Shown here: piece after piece, positions 43,774-55,894 of the stretch
Layout of the letters: each line of letters starts with the position of its first letter
How positions within the stretch are numbered: the first letter of the stretch is position 1
Assembly (NCBI GenBank): GCA_032622095.1
Contig: CP136067.1
Location: 92,432,707-92,496,706 of the forward strand
From: Siphonodentalium dalli
Lineage: Eukaryota; Mollusca; Scaphopoda; Gadilida; Siphonodentaliidae
Reading direction: 5' to 3'
Length of the DNA: 64,000 nucleotides
The notes under the pieces: generated by a model
The model's database searches: none
What the model was told of the DNA's origin: nothing
What the model saw: the letters and a program-made list of their open reading frames with translations, nothing else
Position numbers and translations under genes: made by a program

Positions 43774-44788
43774 ACTAGCTGGCCCGGGTACCCGTCCTGA
43801 CGGGGAGAGTCGTTGTGTTGTTTTTTTTACACCAACACCCCAAAAATGGTGGAAATCGGCCCACCGCATACCGAGATACAGGTTCAAGGTCATTTGAAAA
43901 GTCAAGGTAACGCTGGGTGGGACGAAGGTTATTGGCATCCCCATCTACACCAACACCACACAAATGGTGGAAATCGGCCCAGCGGATCCCGAGATACGGG
44001 TTCAAGTTCATTTGAAAGGTCAATGTCATGTTGAAAATGTTTGGCAACCCGAACTATCCCTACCTTGGAAATTTCATCCCGATCGTGTCATCGGATTCCG
44101 AGATACAGAGTCAATGTCATTTGAAGGTCAATGTCACGTCGCACGGGCATCTGAGTGTAACAAAATTTATTGCCACCCCCATCTACACCAAGACCCCAAA
44201 AATGGTGGAAATCGGTCCAGCGGATACAGAGATACAGGTTCAAGGTAATTTAAAAGGTCAAAGTCACACCGCTACCCTTTGAAATGTTTGGCTACCCGAA
44301 CCATCCCTACCTACGGAATTTCATCCCGATCGTCCCATCGGATTCCGAGATAGAGAGTCGAGGTAACTCGAAGGTCAAGGTCACGCCACACGGGTCTCTC
44401 GGTGGGACGAAATTTATTGGCATCCCCATCTACACCAACTCCCCAAAATGGTGGATATCGGCCCAGCGGATACCGAGATACGGGTTCAAGGTCATTTGAA
44501 AGGTTAAGGTCATGTTGAAAATGTTTGGCTACCCGAACCGTCTCTACCTACGAAATTTCATCCCGACCGTCCCATCAGATCCTGAGATAAAGAGTCAAGG
44601 TCGTTCGAAGGTCAAGGTCACGCCGCACGGGCGTCTCGGTGGGACGAAATTTCTTGGCATCCCCATCTACACCAACACCCCGAAAATGGTGGAAATCGGC
44701 CAAGCGGATACCGAGATACCCTATGTATCCAATTTCGTCCGTAGAAATCCGCCAGTTTTATCCGATTTGATCTCCACTCAAGTAGATA

Positions 44789-45544
44789 AATGCTCTTTGA
44801 TAGCGACGCCTCATATACACACGCTCATTAATTATCAAGCTTCAAAAGAATTGAGTTAAGCAATTTCAATGTAAATAAAGCAAACGTCTGTTACACGACT
44901 TTAACCAAAATTTCGGCCATTCTGGAATCCATCTCCGCTAAATGGATTTGATCGAATTTTCCCCGAGTGCAGATTCGAGAGCTAGACAAAAATTGACTCG
45001 CTCCACTTTATTTTATTTTTTTAGAACCCGGGGCTATTGCGGACCACTCATATCGACTGGAGCACCACGAAAGAGGTGAACCACCCTTACGAGATGGTCA
45101 AATTGCCTGTCGGTGTCAGTCCCCGCTAAAGCGGAAGTCCGTCACGACCACTCGTCCTCCTCAGGCTGCGAACCCACACCGTGGAAGTCCCGTCCGATGG
45201 GGTGACCATCGTCGGGGACGTATCTCACAGCATGGGCTCGAGCCAAAAAGCCGAGAAGCGATCGAATGATCGCCATCCCTATGGTCCGGAACCCCAGCCA
45301 AATGGAGTGGTGGATGAGAATCGAGGCTCTTGGATGAGATTCCAGACCATAACGATGATATTTAGCGAACTTTTACCCGGCACCTAACTCTACACGACTT
45401 CGCACCAAGCGAGGTGTGGAAAATAATAGCATAAAATATAAATGTATCCAAAATAGACTTAAGAATATCAGCTGTAACAAAAATGTATATATCAGAAATT
45501 GTAAATGCTATATTTTGGGACGGGGCCGGGAAATTCCGTATTTT
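44789..45544. mobile_element. 756-bp insertion flanked by a 14-bp direct repeat
   Basis: CACTCAAGTAGATA occurs at 44775-44788 and 45545-45558. A 14-bp perfect repeat this close is unlikely by chance and looks like a target-site duplication of a retroposition-type insertion. The insert has an AT-rich left part, a GC-rich core (45025-45400) and an AT-rich right part, but no poly(A) tail or recognised element. Confidence 0.45.
45025..45269 (+). CDS. Candidate exon of unknown function
   Basis: A pyrimidine-rich tract ending TTTTTTTAG (AG at 45023-45024) precedes an open frame of about 80 codons in a locally GC-rich block, ending TGA 45267-45269. If spliced to the PAN exon (phase 1), the frame stays open (E-PGAIADHSYRLEHHERG...). 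The product is Arg/Pro/His-rich with one CRC motif and no recognised domain. It lies in the inserted segment 44789-45544, so it may be cargo or a chance frame in GC-rich DNA. Confidence 0.2.
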
Positions 45545-45761
45545 CACTCAAGTAGATACACGATTCTTAATAGCCTGCAAATTGACAATATCTGTGTGTT
45601 ACGTTCGACGACGTCGTACTGTTTACGTCGTTTGAATATAGAGTTGTCCTTCCTGCATCGGGTCACAATCACGCCGTGCCGATGACTCTAGCACTGGGGA
45701 TTGGAGAAAAGTGGCCGCACGGACGAACGGATGGCCTATATATTCCTCAAATATATAATAG

Positions 45762-46402
45762 ACTAGCCGGGTACCCGTCCTGGCGGGGAGAGTCGTTGTG
45801 TTTTTGTTTTTTTTACACCAACACCCCATAAATGGTGGAAATCGGCCTAGCGGATCCCGAGGTAGTGAAAATCAGTCCAGCGGATACCGAGATACAGGTT
45901 CAAGGTCATCTGAACGGTCAAGGTCACGCCGCTACCCGTTGGAAAATGTTTGACTACCCAAACTATCCCTACCTACGAAATTTCATCCCGCACGGGCATC
46001 TCGGTGCGACGAAATTGCTCAGCGCCTCATACTACCCGTTTCAACCAAATTCGGTGGAAATCGGCTCAGCGGATCCCGAGATATGAGTTCATGGTCACTC
46101 GAAGGTCAATGTCACGCCGCACGGGCATCCTAGCGCGACGAAATGGCTCGGCGCCTCGCAGTGCCCCCACATACCAAATTCGGTCCAAATCGGCCCAGCA
46201 GGAGCCGAGATACGGGTTGAAGGTAACCGGTTCGAAGTCAAGGTCACACCACACGAACAAATGGATGGGCCTATGTTGGTTCCCGGGTGATATTACGTCC
46301 CCGTACCAAGTTTCGTCGAAATCGGTCCAGCCGTTTTTGAGTCCATGGCGGCCACACCCACAGACAGTCACGCACACAAACTTTCCTCAAATATATCATA
46401 GA
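45762..46402 (+). mobile_element. Pearl-like module Q2
   Basis: Starts ACTAGCCGGGTACCCGTCCT directly after the Q1 tail, shares the Q1 unit (ATGGTGGAAATCGG) once or twice, continues with AATTCGGT-GAAATCGGC-type units, and ends AAATCGGTCCAGCCGTTT, then CACAGACAGTCACGCACACA and CTTTCCTCAAATATATCATA. A complete example of the architecture without insertion. Confidence 0.55.
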
Positions 46403-46514
46403 TGCATACTGTATACATATATTTGCACACGGGTATATTTTTGTGTACAGAATATGTGTATATAAATTCACTTGGATAATTATATAGATCAGTGTACTCT
46501 CTTAGTTGTATTCT

Positions 46515-46778
46515 TTAAAAAACATGTTTCAAAAAAATGCTAACGTTCTTCGATATTTTCAATCGCAAGGAGGCCATAACACTTTTTAGTGAAGGGTTTA
46601 ACCAGTAACAGTTAGGAATGTCTTTTCTCCTGAGTGTGACCAAACTATCGCAGATCAAAAGAATATGATACTCGTCACATGTTTCCGAACCGAACATTTT
46701 GCATAGTAAACTCTCGTGTTTTCGCCATCTTGAAAGCTCGTTTGGCAGTCTATGGTTTGCTGCCCTAAATGTCACCAA
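46515..46778 (-). pseudogene. C-terminal fragment of a non-LTR retrotransposon
   Basis: The minus-strand 87-codon frame has the pattern of the post-RT C-terminal region of LINE ORF2: FRAANHRLPNELSRW, a metal-binding-like C...CDEYHILLICD with H, and RRKDIPNCYW. The polymerase part is absent; only the 3' end of a 5'-truncated insertion remains. It need not belong to the LINE at 39455-41520. Confidence 0.7.
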
Positions 46779-47719
46779 TGCTGGTATGAGATGTTGTGGT
46801 AGATAAATAAGGTAACGACTAAATGCTGGAATGACGCTTTATATTATGTACCACCAGAAGAAAGGTCCCAATATATAACTTTGGGGTAACCTTGCAGATA
46901 CTGTTCTTTGTTGGAGTTAGTTCGTCCAACCCTTACACGTTGTGATCAATTATTCATGCAATTTCTTAGCCAGCCAAGTAAACAGTATGGGCCCACGTAT
47001 AAAATATTGTTGCCATTAACAACAATCCATCATGCTACACACAAAGTCTTAGGTATGCAACATGTATGGTGTCTAAGTGTCACCCTTTAGCAAAACGTTA
47101 ACAGGTTTTCGTGCAATATCACGTTTTACACCAATGTCCACATTTTAAATAACTAACGCTCGTGCATTGTTGTACCATCTTATAACAATACTCGTGCATT
47201 GTTGTACCATCTTAGAATAACCACAAGTTGTGCATAAATTGATTGTTGAACCATCTTAAAACTTACCCAGTGTTCTCTGACGTACTGCGACATTCAAACA
47301 TTATTGATGTTTGTGTTACTAAGTGTCTTCTAACCATGTCAATGTAAACACATCGGTCCTCTTTTATAGTGTTGATTTATGGATCAATATGTTGCACAAC
47401 CAGTCTCATATCTAAAACAACTTCAGCTGCGACCGTGCTGGACTTAAGTATTTAACAATAACAAAAACGAAAAATGATTTTAAAACTGTATCTATTACAT
47501 ATACTGTCATTTGATTGACTCAATTTGTATTCGTACAATCACTAATGATATATAACAACATAGTGATGAATAAGTATATGATAAGTATGTAGCATAACCA
47601 TGGTTGGTCGTCTTCCTGCTGCCCATGAATGATATATAAACATAAAATATGGTGGATGAGTTTAAAGATGTATTCAGGGTTCGATAACTCTACATAATGC
47701 ACCAATATGTTATATAGAG
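46779..47719. other. Spacer with a short local duplication
   Basis: No gene seen. CTCGTGCATTGTTGTACCAT occurs twice near 47160-47210 and a weaker version follows near 47245. Otherwise AT-rich unique sequence. Confidence 0.35.
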
Positions 47720-49815
47720 TACTGGCAGGGTTGCCCGGCGTTACCCAGGTTAAAGTGTAGTGAAACCATGTGCACGCTGTGGATCTTTGCTGTGAATAAA
47801 AGATAGACTCTTGCTCAACGTGTTAGACATATTCTCATAAATTGTATATCCAGATTGCATCACAAAACATGATTCTTACACTTGGAATGGAAGTAGTGGC
47901 TCACATTGTCGGGTCGGAGCGATTGCCATTGTGTTTATCGCGCTTAATCTGTCCTACCATTTAAAGTAATATATTTATTTACAACTGCGTATACTTCAGA
48001 TGCAATAACGTGAAATAAAACAGCAATAAAAGTGGGTTTTATGGAGATGTATCAAACAATCTAGTGGGTTAGACTAAGGTTTTGAGGAGACCAGGTAATA
48101 ATATCTCCAACAAGATACAGACGTTTTAAAGAAATGTCCGGTTGCTTTTCTGCTCATGTGATATATACGGGCTAATTGTTCTCAGTTTAAAAGAAATGTT
48201 GACATGCTGTATATCAGCTAAATGTGCCCGACACAGAGCGATATTTTGAGTTGTTTATGTTAGGCGATAAGTCTGTTAAAAACAAAATCCTCTGTATCTG
48301 GTAGATAGAACCTTGTCGGACGTCAGTATTGGAGAAACCTGAAAAGCCATGTGCCACTCACTGTGTTTACTTTTATCTCAGAAGAAATTATATTTGACGA
48401 CTCACAGTGACCACTATTGTTGAACAGGCCTTCTATATATATCTCTTTACAAATCGTAACCTTTTTATTTAAACTATATTTAATGGGGCAGATTCAATTA
48501 TTTTAATATAAACCTCAGCCATTCTAATATACAATCCTCTGCTGGTTCAAGGTCATTAAGTTTGTAAGAATGTTTCTCTTAAACAGAATGAAAAATGTAC
48601 TGTGTTAACACTTTCTACTATGTATCTGTTTTGCTAGCTCATTATAAAATACACAATTATATTCCTCATATGTAGAAGAATAATTTATCAATAGTTGTAT
48701 TTAATAGTGCGTCACTTTCGAAAATTTTAACCCGCACCACTATCTGAATTGTAAAACGTTACCCCTGTTAAATTGCCTTGGTGCGACCACGTGAAGTTAC
48801 ATATAAAATTCATACAGACAGACAAATATTCGGAAATATATCAAGGCACCAAAATGTGGCATTTTTAACATGCACGATTTGATTCCTCGTCTCATTTGAG
48901 AAGCATATGCATGAATTTGATGGTAATTGGCACTAAACACATTTGTATCAGTTCTTGGTGACTCTCCCGTCCCTATTTCGGACTCAATCGGCGTCACCTT
49001 TGACACCATTAAACCACACACTTAGACTCGTTATGGAGATGTATATATATAAAATTGGTGAAAATTGGCGAGTATAACAAATTCGTATCAAATTTAAGGA
49101 CCTCATATCTCTCACTGAATCGGCACCAATTTGGCGTATTTAAACCACACGATTATATTTCTGATATCATGAAGAATAATGTGTGTCAATTTGGTGGAAA
49201 TCGGCGTTAAACTTATTTTTATCAATTGTGGTGCCCCTCTCCCCTTCTGTGCATCCCTGACACAAATCGCGCCACTTTTGACAAATTTAAACCTCATCGT
49301 TATATTCCTCATATCATGGGGATGATTATATATAAGTTTGGTGGCAATCGGCGACTAAACAAATTCTTTTCCCCCAAAAAATATCTCATGCAAATGACAA
49401 CAAATTGGCGTCTTTAAGTCACACATTTAAATTCCTTATATCATGGAGAAGAATGTGAATCAAGTTGGTGGAAATCGGCGCTAAAATTATTTTGATTAAT
49501 TTTGGTGCCCCTCTCCCATTCCGTGCATTCCTGATTTGAATGTCGCCACTTTTGACAAATTTAAGCCACATCGTTAGATGCCTCAGATCAAGGGGATCAT
49601 TATATATAAGTTTTGTGGCAATCGGTGACAAACAATTTTCCCCGTTTTCTGCCCCTGACAACAACGGCGTCACTTTAGAAAATTACAACCCGCACAATTA
49701 TCTTTCTCGCAAAAAGTTACACCAGTTAGACCCCTTTGGTGCCATCTAGATGGCCCCATGTGAATATCTATAGAACACAGCAGACAGAAAGACATTCGCA
49801 AATATTGATATAGAT
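47720..49815 (+). mobile_element. Pearl-like module Q3
   Basis: Starts ACTGGCAGGGTTGCCCGGCG-TTACCC. The second half has direct units of about 275 bp with landmarks GGTGCCCCTCTCCC, CGCCACTTTTGACAAATTTA and TTGGTGGAAATCGGCG. It ends GATGGCCCC...CAGACAGAAAGACATTCGCA-AATATTGATATAGA. An internal ACAGACAGACAAATATTCGG near 48820 looks like the tail of another copy, so this may be two nested modules. Confidence 0.45.
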
Positions 49816-51538
49816 ATTTCTGAAAAGGCCACTGGCTTGTGGCGCTGAACATTTATACTAGAATCAGAGTCGACACATTTTCACAGTTATAAAATTATCA
49901 ATAACAAATGTTTGTCAATTTGATTGGCCTTCATGTATTCCACTAAATCACATTAATTCTGGACTTTACTGATTATTTTCCCAACGTATGCCTTATGGTG
50001 CTTGTCAAGCAATAATGCTTACAAGGCTTCAGTAACCTCGAATACAATTTTAAGTATATGTTATATACATGTTGTTCCAGACTGGAAGAGTAGCGGAAAT
50101 TAAAGAAACACAACCTATATTTAGGGCAAACTAGACTAGACTAAGATGAGATTGTCTTGGTTGATTCCGGGCGAATATATATACGGTCAACTTAAGTTGG
50201 CTCTATATTAAGCAAACATGTGAAGCTAATTATATTGACATGCATAACACGCTATATCGGTGCATTTACATGTAGAAGAGTATGTTGATAATACATGATT
50301 CCTTACTCTTTTTTACATTATGTATATATTTACCATCTTTATTTTTTTATCGGAAGGTTTCCATAATGTCAGGGAAAAGGGTGTTTTGAGAGAGCTGTAG
50401 AAAACAAATTTTTGGCTTTTCAACCTTATGGTATTAGTTATTCTGGACTTAACAAGGTTGGCATACTCATAAGAATTTGCGAAAGATTTAGGCAGATTGT
50501 TTCGTGTCCAGTCATGCATAAATAAAGACATATTTACGATGTGTAAGGGTGCATTTACATTGCTATATAAATGTATACAGATCTGTATGAAGTCACGTGT
50601 CGCGCATTACTGTGATCACAACATGATTACTAATAGTAAACGCGCGCTGATCAGTACTCTGGTAATTGACAATTCACTACGAGTCGTGTCAGTTTAGGCC
50701 AGACATAAAAATGTATCAACTATCAGCAGATAACAGCGATTTCGTATGTGCCGCATGTATTTAAAGTGTATCCTTATACCACTTGATAATGGTTTGAAGA
50801 AAGATTGAAAATCATGCAGTTACCCTACAACACGCTTTATTTGACCAAATGCAGTAAAATGTTCAACTGATGACAATTCCAATGACAATGTTGACCAATG
50901 TAGGATAATATTGTTTTCTTAATTACATGCAGTTTTTATATATAGCTGTTAGACAATAAATATGATGATGATGACTGGCCACGGGGAGGGACCAGGACAC
51001 AATCTTTCCATGTGTTGGACATTTCCAACATTACACCCGCCCCTATGATAAGGTTGGACAATTTCCAGCTGATGGCCATTCCAGCCAAATTTTTTTTATA
51101 AAAAGTAGGAAATTATGCAAATATTGGTCCGAAAACAATACCCCCCCCCCAAAAATAAAATCTACAAGATCATTTTCAATCTATTGTTGGTTTGGAAATT
51201 ACAACTAATGTTGTGTCAGGTATGAAATATCCAACCGTTGAACAAGTTGCCACGTCCCTATCCGTGTTCAATATTCGAAATACACGGGTTGAAATGAGAA
51301 CGAAAACATTCGCCAAGCCCGAGTAAAAATTAATCAAAACTGATTTGCCTGTCGCAATGCTTCGGCGTTGACCGTGACGTATAGCGGACACGACTTTTGC
51401 TCACACGAACTAATACCGTTTTCTTTCTGTGTGCATTTCTATATCAACCCGTTTACACTAGTCTGCGTGCAGATCTGTGTACATTTCTATAGCAATGTAA
51501 ATGCACCCTAAAGCTTCCCAATATCTGTATACCATATA
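49816..51538. other. Spacer, nothing recognised
   Basis: AT-rich non-coding sequence. ORFs at 50313-50697 and 51176-51391 are short and unremarkable. A C10 run is present near 51143. Confidence 0.35.
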
Positions 51539-51872
51539 TTAAATGAGTGTGCACCAATGATAATACTGTATTTTTCTCGACTTCTTAGGCAAAAAGCGTT
51601 TAACAATGTTCAGTAAATAGATAGAGTGAGTAAGCCTGTTACCAAGTGAGGAAATGTGGTATTTCGAAATCAGATTGTCATCAATTGTGATACCTAGAAA
51701 TTTGATCGATATCTCCTGCATTTGGTTACCAACTCTAATTAAATCTCTGCCATTAAACTTGAGTGTAAAGTTTCTTCATTCATTATCATTGTGTGTTGGA
51801 TGGATCAGCATAGATTTACTTTTGGAATGGTTTATTGATAGTCTATTACAACAACACCAGTTAATTTAGCAG
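51539..51872 (-). pseudogene. LINE reverse transcriptase, C-terminal part
   Basis: Minus-strand sequence resembles the segment after the catalytic ADD of jockey/CR1-type RTs: NRLSINHSKSKSML (about 51850-51810), then after a stop and shift IKFLGITIDDNLISKYHISS, followed by LLNIVKRFLPKKS. Same strand and probably same insertion as 52124-52381; the central RT core is missing between them. Confidence 0.7.
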
Positions 51873-52123
51873 TTTAACAGTCAGCATGACTTTGTGCCAG
51901 TCTCCTTATTCTATAACCGTTGTGGTTGGATGTATAAAGAGTGGTGTACTCAAGAACAGATCGCAATCGTGGCGATGCAGTTATGCAGATGCACCAATAC
52001 GTGTACTGATTTGTCTAAACCCAAATTGAGTTTCGTGTAATATGCTTAGAGAGAAATGAGAATATCCGTTTTTGCATTATTTGTTCTAAAATATTTGAAA
52101 ATACTGGAACAATACATTTCTAT

Positions 52124-52381
52124 TTAATCATGTGAATGACTTTCATGAAGTAGAACAACTTTTGTGATTTTCATGTTTTCTGGGAAATTTCCGTGGTAAA
52201 AAGACAAGTTGAATATATAAGTTAACACACCCGCGGTTTCGTTGATTGTGTTCTTTATTAATTTTGATGATATACTATCGACATCGGTACTGCTTTTGCT
52301 GAAAATACTATTGAAGACATTGAGCACTTCATTGTAGTCAGTCGGAAATGTATAAAATGATTGTGGATTGGAACTACTCAA
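52124..52381 (-). pseudogene. LINE reverse transcriptase, N-terminal part
   Basis: Minus-strand frame with the early RT pattern: SSTDVDSISSKLIKNTINE, then YIFNLSFYHGNFPENMKITK followed by VVLLHES (usually VVPLFKSGD). The reading ends shortly after, and the palm region with the FADD motif has been deleted. Confidence 0.7.
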
Positions 52382-54652
52382 GTAGTCGGAGCGACTGTAT
52401 TAATATGATTATATATGTCTATCTTGAATAGCTATTTGACCAAAGGTGTAGCGAATAGGTAGACGGGGAGTGACCATATAGCCAACGGTGAGATGAATAG
52501 GTATACAAGGATTGACTTATGATCATGAAGTTGTGTATAGGTATACATTGACTGACTATATGGTCACGGTTCAGGTGTATGTGTATAGATTGAGTGACTA
52601 ACTTGTCATTGGTGTGATGTGTATGTGTAGATATGTGTAGATATGGAGTGACTGTATGTTGGTGGGTTGTTTGTACTTGTGTAACCTGAGTGGCTATCGC
52701 TTTCCACAATAACTCTAGGACATATTAATCAATAGAGAGGTCATGTCAGAGAGTTCTCCATCTTGATGGCATTTATGCACAATGGAGGAAACGTTAAACC
52801 CCCTGGCAATAGTCGATCAAATTTGATGCTAATGGGCAGGTAATTCAAGTCGGTGATATCGAGATATCAAATATACAGAAGAATGCACGTATTGGGTTCC
52901 ATTCCTTCACGGGTAATGATTACCTTCCAAAAAGGAAATCAAACTTTTCTGGAAGTTGCTGTAAATACGATTAAAATATATGGCTTATTCAGGAATTAAT
53001 TGGGTTTTGAACAGTGACACGATTGCTACACTCGATGAGTTAGCATGTGCATTATGTGATCAACGTTCGATAAAAATGAATCAAGCTAGGTGGATAATGT
53101 TCCAGCAGAAGTTCGAGAATCAACAGAAGGTACTTGATATTTCTGATATGTGAGGAATCTTTAATTCTACAGTCAAAACGAGCCAACATGATAGCAAAAC
53201 AGTGGAGTCTTGCAGCCGTTGCCAAATCAATCACTCTCGATGTAGCATGTCATGGATGGATGGCCGATAGGCAACCTGAGTTGTTTGAACCATTCTTCCC
53301 TGAAGATGTTGCACATGAATCCTATTGACTGATACCATCACATTTGATAAAATTGACAGCGACAGTGAAGATGAGATTGCATAAATCGTCGGCAGTACTA
53401 TTTCAATATATGGTTTTAATTATATCAACTAGTCTGAATGACCTTTCAAGTTCAGTAGTATAAAGCATAAAATTTAAAGCATTAAGAACACTATATCTTG
53501 GGGTTGGGTTAAGTTTTACTTTAGTTTTTAATTTTGGTCTGGTACATGATTATAGAATTTCATGTCTGGTAATGGGGATGAATTTATGCTTATTGTGGTG
53601 CATGCTGTGCAGCTGTATCCATAAAACTGACAAAGTCATGGGAATTTTTCAGAATTTTTTTACTCAAAAATAATCAAAATGTTAACTAATTTACCCAAAA
53701 GAAATCAAATATTAGAACAAAATAGACTCTCCCATAAAATAAACCTCCTCAGATACATTATAATTCCATGATATATGATAAGACTCTGAATTGGTTAACA
53801 AAACGGAACCAAAACGGGCTATTCCGACTGGACAGGTATTTTCAGATAGAAAATCAGTTTTAGGGGAGGGTTAAGTTTTTGAAAATATCTCGGCTTGTTG
53901 GATATCAGTGGTTATGATGTTGATATCAGTGAATCGGGTATATAATGCTGAAAATTTTGATGCACAACTGAGAGCTTTATATAAAAAAATGAAAATTTTA
54001 TAGAAAATCTTCTGGTAAACTTTTTTGAAAAAGCACTTCAATTTATGCATTATTTTTGGCATGTTCGTGAATTTTCCACAAAAATTGTTGGAGAATATCA
54101 TTTATTGCACATCAATTATGTTAAGCAACCCAGATAGAATAAATATCTGATATTCAAGTATATATTTATTCGACATTTGTCTTGTTTCATTGGTTTTCCT
54201 GATTATACTGAAATTTGCAGGTCAAAAACACTAAAAAGGTCAAAAAATATATTTTCCACCTGCTCTGCCCTGGATACCTCAATGTTTTGGAACCCCCATG
54301 GGGCAAGGATAATTGGAGATAGCGTCACAATTTCTACCCTTTCGTGTGATACTACCCTCATCTGGCGGCCGGTCTACATGTGATTTCGTTTTTTTTTTGC
54401 CATTTTGTCAGTGAACAGTGATGATAGTGGATATAGTATTAAGAAAACAATCAAACTATTTTTTTCGGGATTTGGTTGAATACTTAATTCAAAACCACCA
54501 CCTCCTTAACACAGATCCCCACAACAAAAATTATGCGATTGAGCAAATAGAACCCAGCAGGTTCCATAACTATTAGTGCAGATAATCTCAACCGAAGCAT
54601 AATTATTTTGTTCCGATTGTTCGTAATATAATCAGTGTTTGTCCTATTTTAG
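52382..54652. other. Spacer upstream of the lectin exon
   Basis: Degenerate repeats of roughly 55-60 bp (landmarks GTGTATAGGTATA, GATTGAGTGACTA) run from about 52430 to 52690. A 64-codon ORF at 53134-53328 has fairly protein-like composition (AKQWSLAAVAKSITLDVACH) but no family or splice support. No other gene-like sequence before the splice acceptor at 54651. Confidence 0.35.
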
Positions 54653-54823
54653 AGATATGTGGACCAAAACAGTACAGAATTGGAGGAAGATGCATTGTGT
54701 TTGAGAGAGATGGGGACAGTTGGGTCAAAGCGCGTGACGCATGCACACAAATGGGTGGCAATCTGCCCATACTTGATTTCCAGGCGACGCACGATGCACT
54801 CAGACAATTCCTCATACAGAAGG
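54653..54823 (+). CDS. C-type lectin-like domain exon
   Basis: After TGTCCTATTTTAG (acceptor AG 54651-54652), 171 bases encode ICGPKQYRIGGRCIVFERDG, then DSWVKARDACTQMGGNLPIL and a helix ending FLIQK, followed by the donor GTGAGT at 54824. This is the start of a C-type lectin-like domain: the C-P-x-Y...C-F opening, the W-x-x-A-x-x-x-C helix and GG-L. The exon is phase 1 at both ends. Joined to the phase-1 donor at 17267 it gives METF-E-ICGP, so it is probably the next exon of the PAN gene, though other exons could lie between or downstream. The Ca2+-binding half of the domain must be on a later exon, not found in this window. Confidence 0.75.
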
Positions 54824-55483
54824 GTGAGTTAAAGATGGCGCTGGTGTAACCAATTATCCACCCTCACAAATAACTAGTTCCTCTCAGCTGGTTATTAACA
54901 CACTTAATACTACTGAAACGCACTCGTCAATATGATCATATTTTCATAAGTCGTGACTCTTGTTATCTGTCAGCTTGCTCTTGTGAAAAGAATCACTCCA
55001 TGGGCTTACTTCATATTGAAATAGTCTCATATACGACTGTTTTAATAACCAGTGGTTAGGCCCCTGCATATAAAGTGAGTATAATGAGGGGACATTCAGG
55101 GTGTATGCTTCGGGATATACCAGCCTCATGCTCGCAATCCCTCAAATTACCACAATTCGCGGTTCATGCCTGTATTGAGACACACAACTCGTATTACACA
55201 GTCAACACAAACGATTAACCCAAACGCCACTTAATGGAAATTCTTAAACAGGCTGAGGCCATTTCAAACGAAGGATTTTTGTCGACTCGAATCTAATCGT
55301 ATTATATCGGTCGGTGATGCGACTGCGGTCAATTTTGTTTCAGACGGACGCATCTTCGTCGCGTCGAATGTAATACATCGGTCGATTTATTTAAAGGTGG
55401 ATTCCCGGTTACCGTCACAAAATGGTCACGCGTAGATATAGAGGCCAAAATATCGGTATGTTATACATATATATATATATAGC

Positions 55484-55548
<65 letters not shown>

Positions 55549-55894
55549 TAAATCACAGTATAAATTATGTGTATATATGTGCGCATTGCATATAATAAGG
55601 AATACCGGAATACATTAATTATTATAAATCATAGGCTACCACCTGTATCCTTTATATATATTAAGGAATATATACCTGTATCTATGAATTAATATGACTA
55701 TACGTAAACGTAATTTGCGAGCCTTCAAATGTAGGACTACTTTTATGACAATAACGAAAGCATGAATTCACAAATAGAAATGGGACATAAATTTGCACCC
55801 ACTGGGTTGGAATTTTGCAACAGTTAACTGTTATTTCAATACTTTCAACTGTTGGAAATATTAATTGAATCAACCCTTTGGCTTGGAACTTTCC
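54824..55894. other. Intron sequence with AT microsatellite
   Basis: Begins with the GTGAGT donor. An (AT)n tract of about 90 bp lies near 55460-55547. The 55250-55440 segment has two copies of ATCGGTCG with GTCGA-type sequence and a GGTGGATTCCCGGTTACCGT stretch of unknown nature. No exon recognised. Confidence 0.4.

Larger units (their letters stand above)
43774..45761 (+). mobile_element. Pearl-like module Q1, with insertion
   Basis: It starts ACTAGCTGGCCCGGGTACCC and carries about four direct units of roughly 240 bp with landmarks CATCCCCATCTACACCAA, ATGGTGGAAATCGGCCCAGC and GGTCAAGGTCA. Its tail, CTATATATTCCTCAAATATATAATAGA, lies at about 45735-45761, directly before Q2. A 756-bp insertion (44789-45544) separates the tandem units from the tail. 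A different family from P1-P3 in body sequence, but the same architecture. Confidence 0.5.

Noticed and set aside
53134..53328. 64-codon ORF as a gene
   Set aside because: Composition is protein-like, but there is no family, promoter, splice or repeat support.
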